Shown here: piece by piece, positions 9,701 through 18,900 of the stretch | Position numbering within the stretch: position 1 is the first letter of the stretch | How the letters are laid out: each line of letters starts with the position of its first letter | Origin: Plutella xylostella | Taxonomy: Eukaryota > Arthropoda > Insecta > Lepidoptera > Plutellidae | Direction: 5' to 3' | Length of the DNA: 64,000 nucleotides | NCBI RefSeq assembly: GCF_932276165.1 | Contig: NC_063986.1 | Coordinates: 7,700,501 to 7,764,500, forward strand | Notes under the pieces: generated by a model | Told to the model about the DNA's origin: nothing | The model's database searches: none | The model's input: the letters and a program-made list of their open reading frames with translations, nothing else | Made by a program: the position numbers and the translations under genes

Positions 9701-10889
9701 TCATTTACTCTCACCTGAACAAATTCAAGAACAGCTGAACATTATCTCGGGTCAGCTGCAAGAAGACCTGATGATTCCAGCAAAAGACATCAAAGATTTA
9801 TATAGCTTATTGCATATCCAAGCCAGAGTAACTAAAAAGTACCTTATCATGGAGATTCGCTTACCTCTTCTGAACCATGATCATTTTGAGCTCGACTGTG
9901 CCATATCAATCCCACAAAAACAAGCTGACCGCACTATATATACAATCGCTCAAACCAAGTACGTAGCTGTCAATGTGAGAAAAGATACTTTAATGCCAAT
10001 GACCGAATATGATTTACAATCCTGCATTAAACAATCGGATGTAAAGTTACTATGCCCACTAAATAGCCCTATATACAATATTAAATCCCATGATTCAATA
10101 TGTGACACTCGGGTATCAATAAATGACAAAAACTTGAAATTTTGTAAAACCGAAACACTTAGTTGCATTAATAAGTGGATCAAATTGCACGCTCGGGATT
10201 CTTGGTTGTACTCGTGTTGCGAAGAATGCGTGATCCGCATTATGTGCCCAGCTGGAGTGACGACAAAACGCTTACGCGGCAGCGGAGTCATTGCACTAGG
10301 TCGAGGCTGTGTTGTGAAAGGGGATACGTTTACGATACATGCCCACTATGACTTCGTCGATCAGATGTTCATACAACAAACCGCGGAATCAGCAAGGCCA
10401 TTCATTACATCACCGATTAATGACATTATAAACTCCTCAATTCCGAAAGATATTTTAACTATAGAAGATCACGCTCAACTGTACGAGGACATCAAAAAGA
10501 AACTGGAAACTCTGAAGTCTCAATCTTCAATCGAGTTTCCCGATGACAACATTCCGCATCACATTATCAATTATAGTATCTCGTCGTTGATGATTACTGT
10601 GATATTGCTACTCGCCGTATACAAGGTAAAGCAGAGATGCCAGCGCAGACCCAGGACGCGAGGGCCCCGGGAGGAAGCAGCCATCGAGATGACATGCCGA
10701 CCACGCCACGGAGTGAGTCAGTGTAGTGTAATCGATGAGGTAGTGTCAAATCGTAAGGTAGCCTCACGAGTGCAGTGCGGTTCGGTAAATGAGGTAGTGC
10801 CCAATCGTAAAGTAGCCTCACCGGTGAAGTGCTCAGAACTTTCAAAGTCTGTAACAAGCCTCGCTGCAAGCGCTGTGACATTTGATTAA
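3708..10889 (+). CDS. BEL/Pao polyprotein: Gag-PR-RT-RH-IN-Env-like
   Basis: The 2,393-residue frame is uninterrupted. Gag helices cover about 1-300. Cys/His knuckles begin at C345 (CGICKTNSHAIFQC) with a second Cys-rich cluster after. A retropepsin-like site LLDQGSQ has D467. RT carries TADCEKMYRM and YVDD at 866-869. RNase H has HAFCDASEKAF with D1044. Integrase has an HHCC-type finger (H...H...CVKCRRF), then D1421 (VDFTG), D1487 (SDNATNF) and E1541 (LAEAAV). The Env-like part starts about 1750. After the basic RRRKRR comes a hydrophobic signal-like segment, then RKKR at 1862-1865 followed by GLINGVGYVANSLFG (fusion-peptide-like), a heptad-rich stretch, a Cys-rich ectodomain, a membrane segment at 2289-2305 and an 88-residue tail. 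The ATG at 3708 is only the first ATG after the Gag frame break. Whether Env is made by processing of the polyprotein or from a spliced RNA cannot be told here. Confidence 0.93.
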   Translation: MLITSSGNSDKRDIQMSTSQVSRNVSELMQQQQTNYRAFKRLVDGLVIDNIEDKLEIDDEIRNLQLRWNHIDSLHLQIDNVIQGADHGYEQEFLAYERTYKQTKRELNKKLGAMIHQHQATPQAEIPKFSGDYTQWPTFLDLFRGAIHEHPGLSKAQKMQHLKGKLRGEAERLIQHLHVSSDNYDTAWEIINHRYNNEQILFTKHIETFLNQPAIQKQNSSDLKKLHDTTLESIYAIRNLGVDITSWDPLLVHLLAKKLDLLTYSDYMESRHSPRDLPTFDEFMGFLEAKFTALEPINKKERNETASSIKPTQQMPQREKFDKMNKPASNRFNYTYNSHPVVLKCGICKTNSHAIFQCRTFRNMAPYMKLQTIKSHGICINCLYVHENNKCNSNKRCRECDESHNTLLHDAIKMEQPRGAMNANTYQQRQQNANHIGHDDDAILLTTVQVRVQAVDGTFINLRGLLDQGSQVSLVSENAAQRLGLPRQQCNAVVSGVTSTTKKGKGKIQLVCKSIHDEYTFTADALVMNKVTNNLPNHSISNRTYEHVQHLQLADPQFNISNPIDMLLDAKVYSEILMSGLLKGAVSEPIAQQTRLGWIISGRVTTLNCNVVINNMDDISAYWEMEDITTSATEMTTQDKFCEDLYASTTKRLPSGRYEVRLPMKPRFEQQLGNSKPQAIAQFKQLERKLSKNDNLREDYKRFMNEYLTLGHMKECVISNNPQCFLPHHGVHKQDSTTTKLRVVFNASNKTSSGYSVNDLMECGPKLQTDIQGLLLRWRVHKYVLTADCEKMYRMVLLDEQDQQLQKIIWRENPQKAIKEYHLCTLTYGMKASPYLAIRTLQQLAKDDMEKYPLAAKIILHDKDLYVDDLLTGSNTIEQAQMIQQELIQLLRGGGFNLRKWSSNSPSLLKDLSVDQLNATTIDFKNADSTKALGLQWNAASDTFTFKYDYASIEMTKPLTKRRLLSVISKVFDPLGWLAPISIKTKLLFQSVWASGIEWDDTVEPKVQQEWSLLREDLLNLDKFSIQRWIGDTNTPCDIHAFCDASEKAFACVIYLKSKDEQGKTTVKLIAAKTKLAPLKKPITLPRQELCGALLLIKLLTKIKEALPNTDIPVYGWCDSKVVLGWLQGEPTRWKTFIANRVKEITDILPSTNWRYVKSAENAADCATRGLTPSQLAEHPLWWEGPTWLKDDTPPSDIKIYSPQIELKTNKLCNVVQTTAPLILELLNKYSSIIVIVRIICRISRFITNTRKKGHGTQSSYLTTGEIEAAYISIIKAVQAYYYEQDLSRLHRKETVSSKSSLLGLNPFLDKNGIMRVGGRLHRSNLTDVHKHPVIIPHDSKLTTLLMDQAHRATLHGGPKLTLGFLRNRWWVIGGTRAVKKYIRTCVKCRRFDNTKQDQLMANLPEPRITPSRPFTHTAVDFTGHVELKVNKGRGVKTTKGYIAVFVCLATKAVHLELVSDLSSAAFLAAFKRMCSRRSSPKHLYSDNATNFVGAARSLRQEHKQALQHYIDIALLTDIAELGVTWHFNAPAWPSGNGLAEAAVRSMKHHLKRVLGEQKLTFEEFTTLLTQIEACLNSRPLYALTEDADDIDILTPGHFLVGGPILTTVAPETDVSCLKTRWQLTERMHRDFWKRWSQDYLHHLQTRSKWTRPKKNVTINDIVLIKEDNMPPSKWALGKVSDLHPGPDGLVRVVTVKTKGGVFMKRPIVKLVFLPINHEPAPDTAMLSPKQNDPLPAQQTTRPQRRRKRRPNVLLSALLLFMSLITPTIQHDFLDTPLNNSNTLYFDKIADLGIIQDHWKIIVYYNMTAYWQSVSDVSNYIQHLSSLCKKEPTFSVIANQFEHELRELVHYNNLLTNPPPNRKKRGLINGVGYVANSLFGVLDDRFAQKYEQDIAAISQKENHLLNLFKNQTSILEAENNILKRNEKVMNKQFAIINQQLKNISEEVHQSKRINENVLEAFYIISSAISIDVIMSNLRRTQDTLIDTVTNIYYGRLDVHLLSPEQIQEQLNIISGQLQEDLMIPAKDIKDLYSLLHIQARVTKKYLIMEIRLPLLNHDHFELDCAISIPQKQADRTIYTIAQTKYVAVNVRKDTLMPMTEYDLQSCIKQSDVKLLCPLNSPIYNIKSHDSICDTRVSINDKNLKFCKTETLSCINKWIKLHARDSWLYSCCEECVIRIMCPAGVTTKRLRGSGVIALGRGCVVKGDTFTIHAHYDFVDQMFIQQTAESARPFITSPINDIINSSIPKDILTIEDHAQLYEDIKKKLETLKSQSSIEFPDDNIPHHIINYSISSLMITVILLLAVYKVKQRCQRRPRTRGPREEAAIEMTCRPRHGVSQCSVIDEVVSNRKVASRVQCGSVNEVVPNRKVASPVKCSELSKSVTSLAASAVTFD
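8937..10889 (+). other. Env-like fusion glycoprotein region (subregion of the BEL polyprotein)
   Basis: This part resembles class I-type F proteins of baculoviruses and the Env of insect errantiviruses. A signal-like hydrophobic run (residues about 1752-1768) follows a basic cluster. A furin-type RKKR (1862-1865) precedes a glycine-rich hydrophobic stretch ending ...SLFGVLDD, and a coiled-coil-prone region follows (about 1880-1960). A Cys-rich region (about 2060-2210) comes before the single anchor at 2289-2305. N-x-S/T sites are present. The frame is intact and fused to integrase without a stop. Family assignment is inferred from layout and motif, not from a search. Confidence 0.8.
10725..10834 (+). 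repeat. Duplicated ~57-bp module in the Env cytoplasmic tail
   Basis: The tail encodes two similar blocks, DEVVSNRKVASRVQC and NEVVPNRKVASPVKC, from a direct DNA repeat with a ~57-bp period. The period is a multiple of three, so the frame is kept. It adds a second copy of a basic [D/N]EVVxNRKVAS motif to the cytoplasmic tail. Function is unknown. Confidence 0.8.
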
Positions 10890-11057
10890 TTTTAGTTTTC
10901 ATTTAATTTCATATCCATTTGACATTCTTACGCGTAGTTCCTTCTACTAACCTGCACCCACTATTGTATTTGCACCATTACTAAAATTACAATGTTACAA
11001 TGAAATATTTAAGAGTAATGTTGCCTTTATCTTACATAAATCATTTTGTTTCTTTTT

Positions 11058-11072
11058 CTTGGGGTGGCAGTA
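11058..11072 (+). promoter_or_regulatory. Polypurine tract before the 3' LTR
   Basis: TTGGGGTGGCAGTA directly abuts the TG of the 3' LTR, where plus-strand priming is expected. It is short and not purely purine, as is often seen in BEL elements. Confidence 0.6.
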
Positions 11073-11289
11073 TGTGTGAGCCACTCACACATTGTTAGAG
11101 ATTATGTGCTGACAGCGCTTGCATGCGCGCCCTCAATTTGGGTAATTCTTGACATCATTGTAAGTATTTTATACATTTAAGTTTTTAGTGCATTATAGAC
11201 CATTGAACATATCAGTTCGTTCTTATTTGACAACCTTTTGCACTCAAATCTGACACCTTTAGGGCTTGACCGTAACAACAGCCCGAACA
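11073..11289 (+). repeat. 3' LTR of the BEL/Pao element
   Basis: The LTR is 217 bp, and line-by-line comparison with the 5' LTR shows no difference. It ends ...CCCGAACA and is followed by the duplicated ACTAC. Confidence 0.95.
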
Positions 11290-11294
11290 ACTAC
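11290..11294. repeat. Right target-site duplication of the BEL element (ACTAC)
   Basis: This copy is identical to the five bases before the 5' LTR, so the insertion boundaries are exact. Confidence 0.93.
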
Positions 11295-14200
11295 ATTAAT
11301 GTGGATTTATGTCTGTTATTCGGTGTTGCTAGTTTTGTAAAGCAGTCCCTTACATATTGGCTAATATTTATATGTAATGCCGACATTAGCTTAAAGTTCC
11401 TTATACGATTCTGTAAACCTTATACCTACTGTCATTCACGAACAAAATACTAATTAAAATTATACGTTATTGCAACCTGCCACATGATTACAAATTATGT
11501 ACTATCTATCTAGCATAAAAAGTAAACAAAAGTGAATATTCACAAGTTGGTTGGAGCAAGTGAACTGTGGGTGAGAAGGGCTAAATACGACTCGGGGCTG
11601 ATTCTGGTAAATTGTGACGATTTGAATGAGTGTTGCTGAAAAAATATAGTAATCATTTATCCGTTTATAAGTAGGTATAGACAGTAGGTAGGTCTTTCTA
11701 CCGATATTATGGCGTTGTATTAATAGGATTTATATAGGTAGTAGTTCTATCGGCTTAGGCTGTGCTATCAAACTGTATCAAATACCTTGTTCAATCACCA
11801 CGGCTGATTGTGAACTTTGAAAATTATATTAACAATCTCAACAAATTGGTCAATTGTCACCAATAACCTCATCTCTTGGTCACAAGAACCGCCCCCGGTT
11901 GCCACATAGAAGTGCAACATTGAATAACGACCTGCCAATCAGACCCTCACTTAATTGCAAATCCGTGTTAGTGAAACCATTGCGAGCGAAGGTTCTCGAA
12001 TATTCAAGATGTTAATGTTTTCCACGAGGTGTTATTGGCTTTTGACTTGGTGATTTTGGTAGAAGAAGTAAGCTTGGTTACATAAACCTTACTGTTATGA
12101 TGATCATTGAAGGCAAGAATTATCATAATAAAGTAGTAAATAAAAAAGAATATTGTTGGAACCCTTCAAATTTACGTAATTCATAAGGTAATTAAGGTAA
12201 CTTTTTCATAAAGACAACTTGCAGTCGTTTTAAACACATAGTGCATAGTTACTTCTTCTCGATACTTCCACGCCTCTCTTAAGAAAAACCGAATACCTAC
12301 ACAACATAGCAAGCGTAGTTACTATTATTATTATTATTAAATACCAACCCATTAAAAATAAAACATGTTTCAAAAATAGAACGTCCTTTCTCTGCGCTGA
12401 AATTTAAAGTCGCAACGTCTTATTGTTCCATTTTCAAACAACATCGGGCGCACCGGCTGCTGTAGATTAGACACGCTAGCCGGAACAATTTTTTAATATC
12501 CTCAAACAAGGATGGCGGGAATTTCAGGCGTAGGGTGAATGTGGATGTGACTTGCCACTATCTTTTATTACGACTGAAGTAAAGCTGTCCGGAGTCTTAA
12601 AAACATATCTAGAAAACATGACTGATGTTTTATAGGACCACAAACTTTGTGTTTTTGTATTATTCATGAACTTAAATACCTCAACCTAACAAACAATAAA
12701 TTCACATAAGAGTTAGGGAAGACCATGGCTACAGTTAAGTTTGATCGCATAATTTCTTAAAAAAAGCTCAGTTAAAGCTACATTAGCAATTATATAAACT
12801 TTATACCTAAAATAAATAAAATTCAGGCATGTCCACATTATGCTAGCCCCGCAACGTATTCAGGATATTAACAGCGTGTTAGTTTGACAGCTCCAATACG
12901 TGTCGCGGTTGGAATTAGCATACACTTGACGGCTACACTTGTCAGCGTGCCCTCACGAATATTGCATTTTACACTCATTTTGAGACCTTTGAAGGTTACG
13001 CGTGGGTTGAAACCATTTTTCAGGGTTTCAGATATTCTATCCCAAGTCTAAGTTAGTTCTTAGGACCTTTTCACGAATAAATATTACGGTGTAACTTCTG
13101 AATTATATTATGTATATTATATTTTATGGCCCTGCGTTGGTTCTCCGTTGAATATACTTAACCCAATTATTAAGCATGTTAATAATGTCAAAAAAATGTC
13201 TTTCAGTTACGTATTGACAATCAAAGATCCTATTTCTTACAGAGTTACGGTCTACAAAAACCTGAGAAGATGAGTTATTTATTAGTTATGCGGTCGTGCA
13301 CGTTTGATTGTGTTGTGTAAACATTTTCAGATGCCAAACCTATACATTTAATTGGAAGGAATCTATCAATCAAATGTCACAAAACTCTGCTATATTTTTA
13401 CAAACTATATTTTTCAAACAATTTAAATGCCTTCAGTGTCACGCACCGCCATCTGTGGTTCAAATTTAGAACTATTTGTTTCAAAATTACGATCGTAGCG
13501 CCACCTATGGCAGAACACTGAAACTGGTTTCATCCCTTACGTACTGGGGGTTGTTTGCAAATTTCTGCAAAATGGCGCTGCTTGCGAATTTTGTGTGGGA
13601 AAATGGCGGGAAATACGAGCTGATAATACATTTTAAACCGAAAAAAACATGAATATTGAATTAATTCACAAATTTTCATATAAACTTATTTATTAATAGA
13701 CTCTTCTTGAATCTATAGTAGGTACTACGAAGTACCTATACCTTGCAAGTAATCAATGACGATGACAGTGCCGTTGGAAGTATGTAAACCTAATCTGATA
13801 TAAGTACCGTAGCCTACCTAGGTATGTAAAAACAGGATCCAAGTGTAGAATTACGTAAGAAATCGGCTGTGTACACTGTACATGCTATGAGTATTTATGT
13901 AGCTAGTACTAATAGAATATTACCAGCAGACGGCCTTGCTTTTCCAACATTTGTACTTAAACCAAGACTAGAATTTTAAGCGAAGATGATGTAAGAAAGT
14001 TTTTGTTGAGCCAAATGGCAGAGGAGTGAAGTTTTGGAGTTTTAATACGACTTAATGGCTGAGATTTGTGGCGGTAATGAGCTGTCGTTAGCTGAACACC
14101 ACCGCGAGCCGACTGCCTTCCCGATGAGGGATTGTTCAGCAAAAACCTGTGATCCAGCGGTTTCTGATTCTGACAGTTTTTTTTAAGTACGTATAAAATG

Positions 14201-15552
14201 CTTATGTTGGTTTTGTATCCTATATGTCCTTACCTAGTTATAGTTTTGCAGTTTTATAAATAAAATGACCAGAGGATAGAACGCTGATAAATTATGGTAG
14301 ATAGAAACGAGAGGAATTGAATCATCCTCCTGGATCTAGTCGAGGTAAATTCACGTAATTTGAAACAATGTTCATTTCATTATCTTTTATGTAGGAAATG
14401 TAGTCTGTAGGTACTTACTTATGTATGTAAAGTGTTATGGGATTATTTCATTTCAGATAATAGAAGTTAAGCACGAACAAGTGTAATGTGGCGAGGAAGG
14501 AATTATCCAGTATGCAGAGTATTGCAAAATTGGTATAGTAAGCTGAAAGTGGGGGATTCAGGAGGTAAATCAGATGTAACACCCTATATACCTATATTCA
14601 TCTCTAGACTTACCGCAGATCCCCACAGACCAACACTAGGTCTTTACTCTTCAGCAACCGACATCCAAACTCTCATTCGGAATTCAAACAGTAATCGGCG
14701 GCGCCAGCGCTCCTCAACCTTCGGGCCCGTTTACAACGGATAACAATCCTCGCCTGGGGAGCCAGGGATGCGCAAACTTTTAATTGGCGTGCCATTAGGA
14801 CGGATGGGCAACACTAAGCGATTTCTGGTGTACCGGCTTGCTCTCCCGAGGTTTTAATTCCTCTCGTGAGTCGGAGGTGTTTGTTCGTGATGGTTTTAGA
14901 ACCGTAGAACTGTTTGCTAGCGGATATACGGTGACTATGTCGCTCTTTGGCGTTGTGGAAATGGTGTTGTATTGTGAAAGTACTGAACATCCTGATATTC
15001 AACGTCCGGTCATCCTATCGTTAGCTTTATTCGAACCCGGGAAAACGTGGTTTCTACACAATCTGGTTGTCATTTGTGAATAAAAAACTGTGACTGTGTA
15101 TAATAAAAGAACAGAAAAAAGTATATTTTAATGTAGACTTGATACACATATACCGTTTATTCTACCCAGAGCGAGAAACCCTAGACAAGCTGTAGTGTTT
15201 GTCACAGACATGTTAATAAGATGTTAACTGACGATAAGGCCTTTCTAAAATCCATATTTTAGCATAAATATTACAATCAGAATATTTAACTAAATGAGAT
15301 TTATTAACACAACAAAGAATTGAAGAAAATTCTCCTTGAATAATAAGTAATTTATGCTAATAAGAAAATTTTATGAATTTATTTCGCAAATCTAGCTGGA
15401 TAACAAGGTCAATGAGAAAACCAATATTACAGGACTGACTTTAGCATCAAATAAGATTTAACAGCTTTTCTAATTGAATTGTTGAGATATAAGAAATTCA
15501 TGGGCTATGTTAAAATAATACTGTTCTTTAAAATCATAAAGGTACTCAGAGT
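11295..15552. other. Non-coding stretch, no gene identified
   Basis: No supported coding region was found. A short (ATT)n microsatellite lies at about 12322-12341. More GC-balanced, unique-looking blocks occur at 12400-12560, 12835-13040, 13430-13640 and 14690-15090. The last contains an 81-codon open stretch (no ATG at its 5' end) whose stop overlaps AATAAA, but it resembles nothing I know. Confidence 0.5.
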
Positions 15553-15562
15553 AGCTATTAAT
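15553..15562. repeat. Left target-site duplication of the SINE
   Basis: AGCTATTAAT is repeated exactly at 15907-15916, on the other side of the pentamer tail. Confidence 0.9.
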
Positions 15563-15906
15563 CGGAGCGGTGGTAGCTCAGTCGGGTAAGCGCCCGCTTC
15601 TCACGCCAGAGATGCGGGTTCGATCCCGGAGCTGACATGTACCAATGAGTTCTTTTAACTTAAGTACAATGTATACCATCGCTCTTACGGTGAAGGAAAA
15701 CATCGTGAGGAAACCTGCATATCTAGATCTAGCACATCTAGATATGTGAACCCACCAACCCGCAGTGGACCAGCGTGGTGGGAAAAATGGTCCAAGCTTA
15801 GGAAGGCAGTTTAGACCTTGGGGATATGCACAAAGGTTCCATTCGAGAGAGCCAGGTGCAGGTACTTACACCCCCACAGAGAATAGAATAGAATAGAATA
15901 GAATAG
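15563..15906 (+). mobile_element. tRNA-derived SINE with perfect 10-bp target duplication
   Basis: The 5' part is tRNA-like. A pol III A box lies in TGGTAGCTCAGTCGGG (from 15571) and a B box, GGTTCGATCCC, at 15617-15627. The body (about 15660-15880) includes CCACCAACCCGCAGTGGA..., a sequence type shared with lepidopteran retroposons. The tail is a GAATA pentamer array (15881-15906). It is flanked by AGCTATTAAT at 15553-15562 and 15907-15916. Full length, an intact B box and perfect duplications suggest LINE-mediated insertion that is not very old. Confidence 0.9.
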
Positions 15907-15916
15907 AGCTATTAAT
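15907..15916. repeat. Right target-site duplication of the SINE
   Basis: This is an exact copy of 15553-15562. Confidence 0.9.
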
Positions 15917-18900
15917 CATTCATACCTTTATATTCAGGCATTTTAAAATCTTTACTTAATCCGACGACTTAATCTAATTAATGATTAAGCTACTCTGAAT
16001 ACGGTAGCACTGGTCATCCAGAATTTTTTACAAAACTAAATTGTACCAAATCAAATGATCAAAAGCTAGTCCCATTACAAGTTTCATATTCAACAGCCTT
16101 CTGTGTGCATTCTGGGTGCTACCGAGGCTTCACACTCCGGCTGTGGGAGAGTCTAAGTGGATTGTCGGGTCGACTCGTCGCGTCGCATTTGGCTAACGGC
16201 CCCCTGTGCTGACGTAGTCGTTAGCTTTCAGCCTGAATATAGTAGGGCTGCCTCGTGGAAAATTTGGTTGCTGACTGACGAATATTGTTTGAAAGAATTA
16301 GAGGTATTTGAAGTTGGGTTTGATTAGTAAGTCTTCTTTCGGCAACGCCAATTGGAATCTGAAAAGAGAAACAGTTATTATTTTCCGAATAAAAGTATGG
16401 TTAATAAGGTACTTGAGCAAATACAGAATGTTTGCATTCCACTCATAAATTGTGATGGCCTTTTGCTTTTGCCACAAAATATTACAAATGTGGCCATTTA
16501 AATAAAAGATGGCGCTAAAAATGATGCACACAACAGAAGAAAAACCTATTTGCGTCAACCCTAAAGCAACCCAAGTTCCAACGATGTTTGTCATGTGAAG
16601 CTAATTACAGAGATGATGACTGAACGCTACCTTGCCTACATTGTTATGCAACTACCTTCAGCTTTTACACCGAACGCCGAATTTATGAAACCTTACCGAA
16701 GTTTCAGGCGATTTGCCAAACAGTACAACCTGCCAAGTGTCGCAAACTCTCAAGGCCTTTACTTTGGTATACTTTCTGAAAGTTCCAAGAGTAGGCATTA
16801 TACACAGACGCCTTGCTATTGTACCAGCTTATCTTTTTATAAATGGTAGGTACCTACCTACGTAATTTGAGACTATATTTAAGTTCAATTTTAGTTTACA
16901 AAGAAAATTGAAATATATTTAAATCATGCGGAAATTTTAATAATGGCAGCCTTCGGGTCATTTATTTCTATCCCATTAAACTACCGATGACGAAATGACG
17001 GAAAATAATACTTATTGTAATAAATAGAATCGATGTCGAAACCGCAACAGTTGGTCATTACCGTGACCAATAACGAAGTAAAAATAAAATATTATGCGTT
17101 CTAAGTCTAGGAATTAGGACCATAGAATATTAGATGAATGTACAGTAAACTAAAAGGTTTAAAAAAAATACTATTCATATCATATAGTTTAGTTGCATTA
17201 GTTTGCCTTATTATTCCATATACGTTGGTCGTAGAGTAAAACTAGTAACACGCCCATAAAATTCAAATTAAAAATGCCGTTATTAAAATTCATGAAAATT
17301 TCACATATTTTTTGTAAATAATATCGCTATATCTCTTGTAATAGTCCCTGCGCAGTTGACGACAAAACGTTGCGTTTCCACACCTCATTGAAAATTGACG
17401 TCGCCGTTGTAAATAGCACTATGATTACAGGACATTAGACGTAATGTGACCACGCAATTAGAATACAACGCGATATCATTGACTGATCCGAGTGACAGTA
17501 CCACAGCCGCAAAATAATAGCATAAAAATTTCACAAACAATAATGAAGCGATATCTGAGACAGTTACGACAGTTTTTCCGTAATGAGCTATGTTTAATAA
17601 TGAGGAAACAACAGCTTTTAAAACATTGAAATTGCATTAAAACTGAAACGTTTTCGAGATTGCAATCGACCTTCACTCAGGGCCCATCATCATTATTGAA
17701 TGTGATACTAATAACACAAAATTGGTCCTCTACATAATTTATGTTGACGAAAAACTCATCTCATATATGGTATACATGTGTTTGTGTATGTGAGAGTCGG
17801 CTACCTCAATTTAGTGTAAAAGTTGCCACTAATGACTTTTAGGTAACGACCATTGGTTCTCTCTAATGATGTTTCGGTTCAGCCCACTTTTTTACCAGCG
17901 GTGCTGTCTGTTTTGGTAATTTCATGCGAGTTGCTACGCACCTACCGTGCTTCATACAGACTATGAATTATTAGGTAGGTCGGCTTCTTTTAAATAATGA
18001 ATGTTTGTAGATAACAGTTAATGGAAATTTGAAAGTACAATGTGTTAAATATACTTACATAGATCCATTAAGTATATTACAAAATGACGATTAAATTGAA
18101 AATACATAAGTACGCATGATTTTTGTTACTTTAAATTTTTAGTCATGTTACTGAAAAGAATTGATGAGGTAACTATGTTTAACATCAAATAAAAATATTA
18201 GGTCACTAATAGGTAGTATGTTAATAAACACCTCAATATTAGAAACTCTGTAGACGTCGCAAAAGCAATATCGAGTAGTTTAGTTTATTTTAGTTTCAAT
18301 AGACAACAACAATCACAGAACAAAGTGCCACATTCAAATCTTTAACGGTCCACGGAGCCCGAGGCGCGACCTTTCAGTGACCATCAGCATTCTGATTGGT
18401 CACGGTGGCCGCTCGATTAGTTCTCGTCACCCGGTGGCTACCACAGCCCATCAGGGCTCTGTGATCTCCTTTCTAAAGATTCCATAGATTTCTCCGTGCT
18501 CTGATTCAATGGAATTCAGCAATAGTTCTTGCTGCTTTCATGTGCGTGCTACTGTTAAGGTTAATTTTCTGCCGTTGTGTGTGTAGGTTCATGATTTTTT
18601 CAGGTTTATTAGTTACCTGCCACACTGAGCCTTTCTGAAATTTTGTAGGTAGATTCATTGAACATTTTTATTTCAATATGCATCGAATAAACGATTAAGT
18701 ATGTAAGTACAAAATAACGTAAGTACAATTTAACATAATAGCACTTATTACAAAATATTAGGAATCGTGACTTATTTATAGGCAGCTTCAAATTACTTAT
18801 AGGTTTAACATGGAAACAAATAATCTTTTTCTAGAAAGTTTAGTAACCCCTTGCACAAAGTTTTGTTTACTTGACATGAAACGTCAAGGAACGTAAGAAA

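Larger units (their letters stand above)
2814..11289 (+). mobile_element. Complete BEL/Pao LTR retrotransposon with env-like region
   Basis: This 8,476-bp element has two 217-bp LTRs that read as identical. They begin TG, end CA, and are flanked by the same 5-bp duplication ACTAC (2809-2813 and 11290-11294). Between them lie a tRNA primer site, a short gag start frame, a 2,393-codon frame with the BEL/Pao domain order Gag, protease, RT, RNase H, integrase and then an Env-like region, and a purine-rich tract before the 3' LTR. The one visible defect is a frame break in early Gag. Identical LTRs and a clean duplication imply recent insertion. The single long gag-pol-env frame recalls roo-like BEL elements of insects. 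Confidence 0.95.

Noticed and set aside
4926..10902. Several minus-strand open frames of 69-155 codons within the BEL element
   Set aside because: They lie antisense to a clear polyprotein, have no recognisable motifs and are explained by the codon structure of the sense gene.
14838..15083. An 81-codon frame ending in a stop that overlaps AATAAA
   Set aside because: There is no ATG at its start and no homology that I recognise. The poly(A)-like string is expected often in AT-rich DNA.
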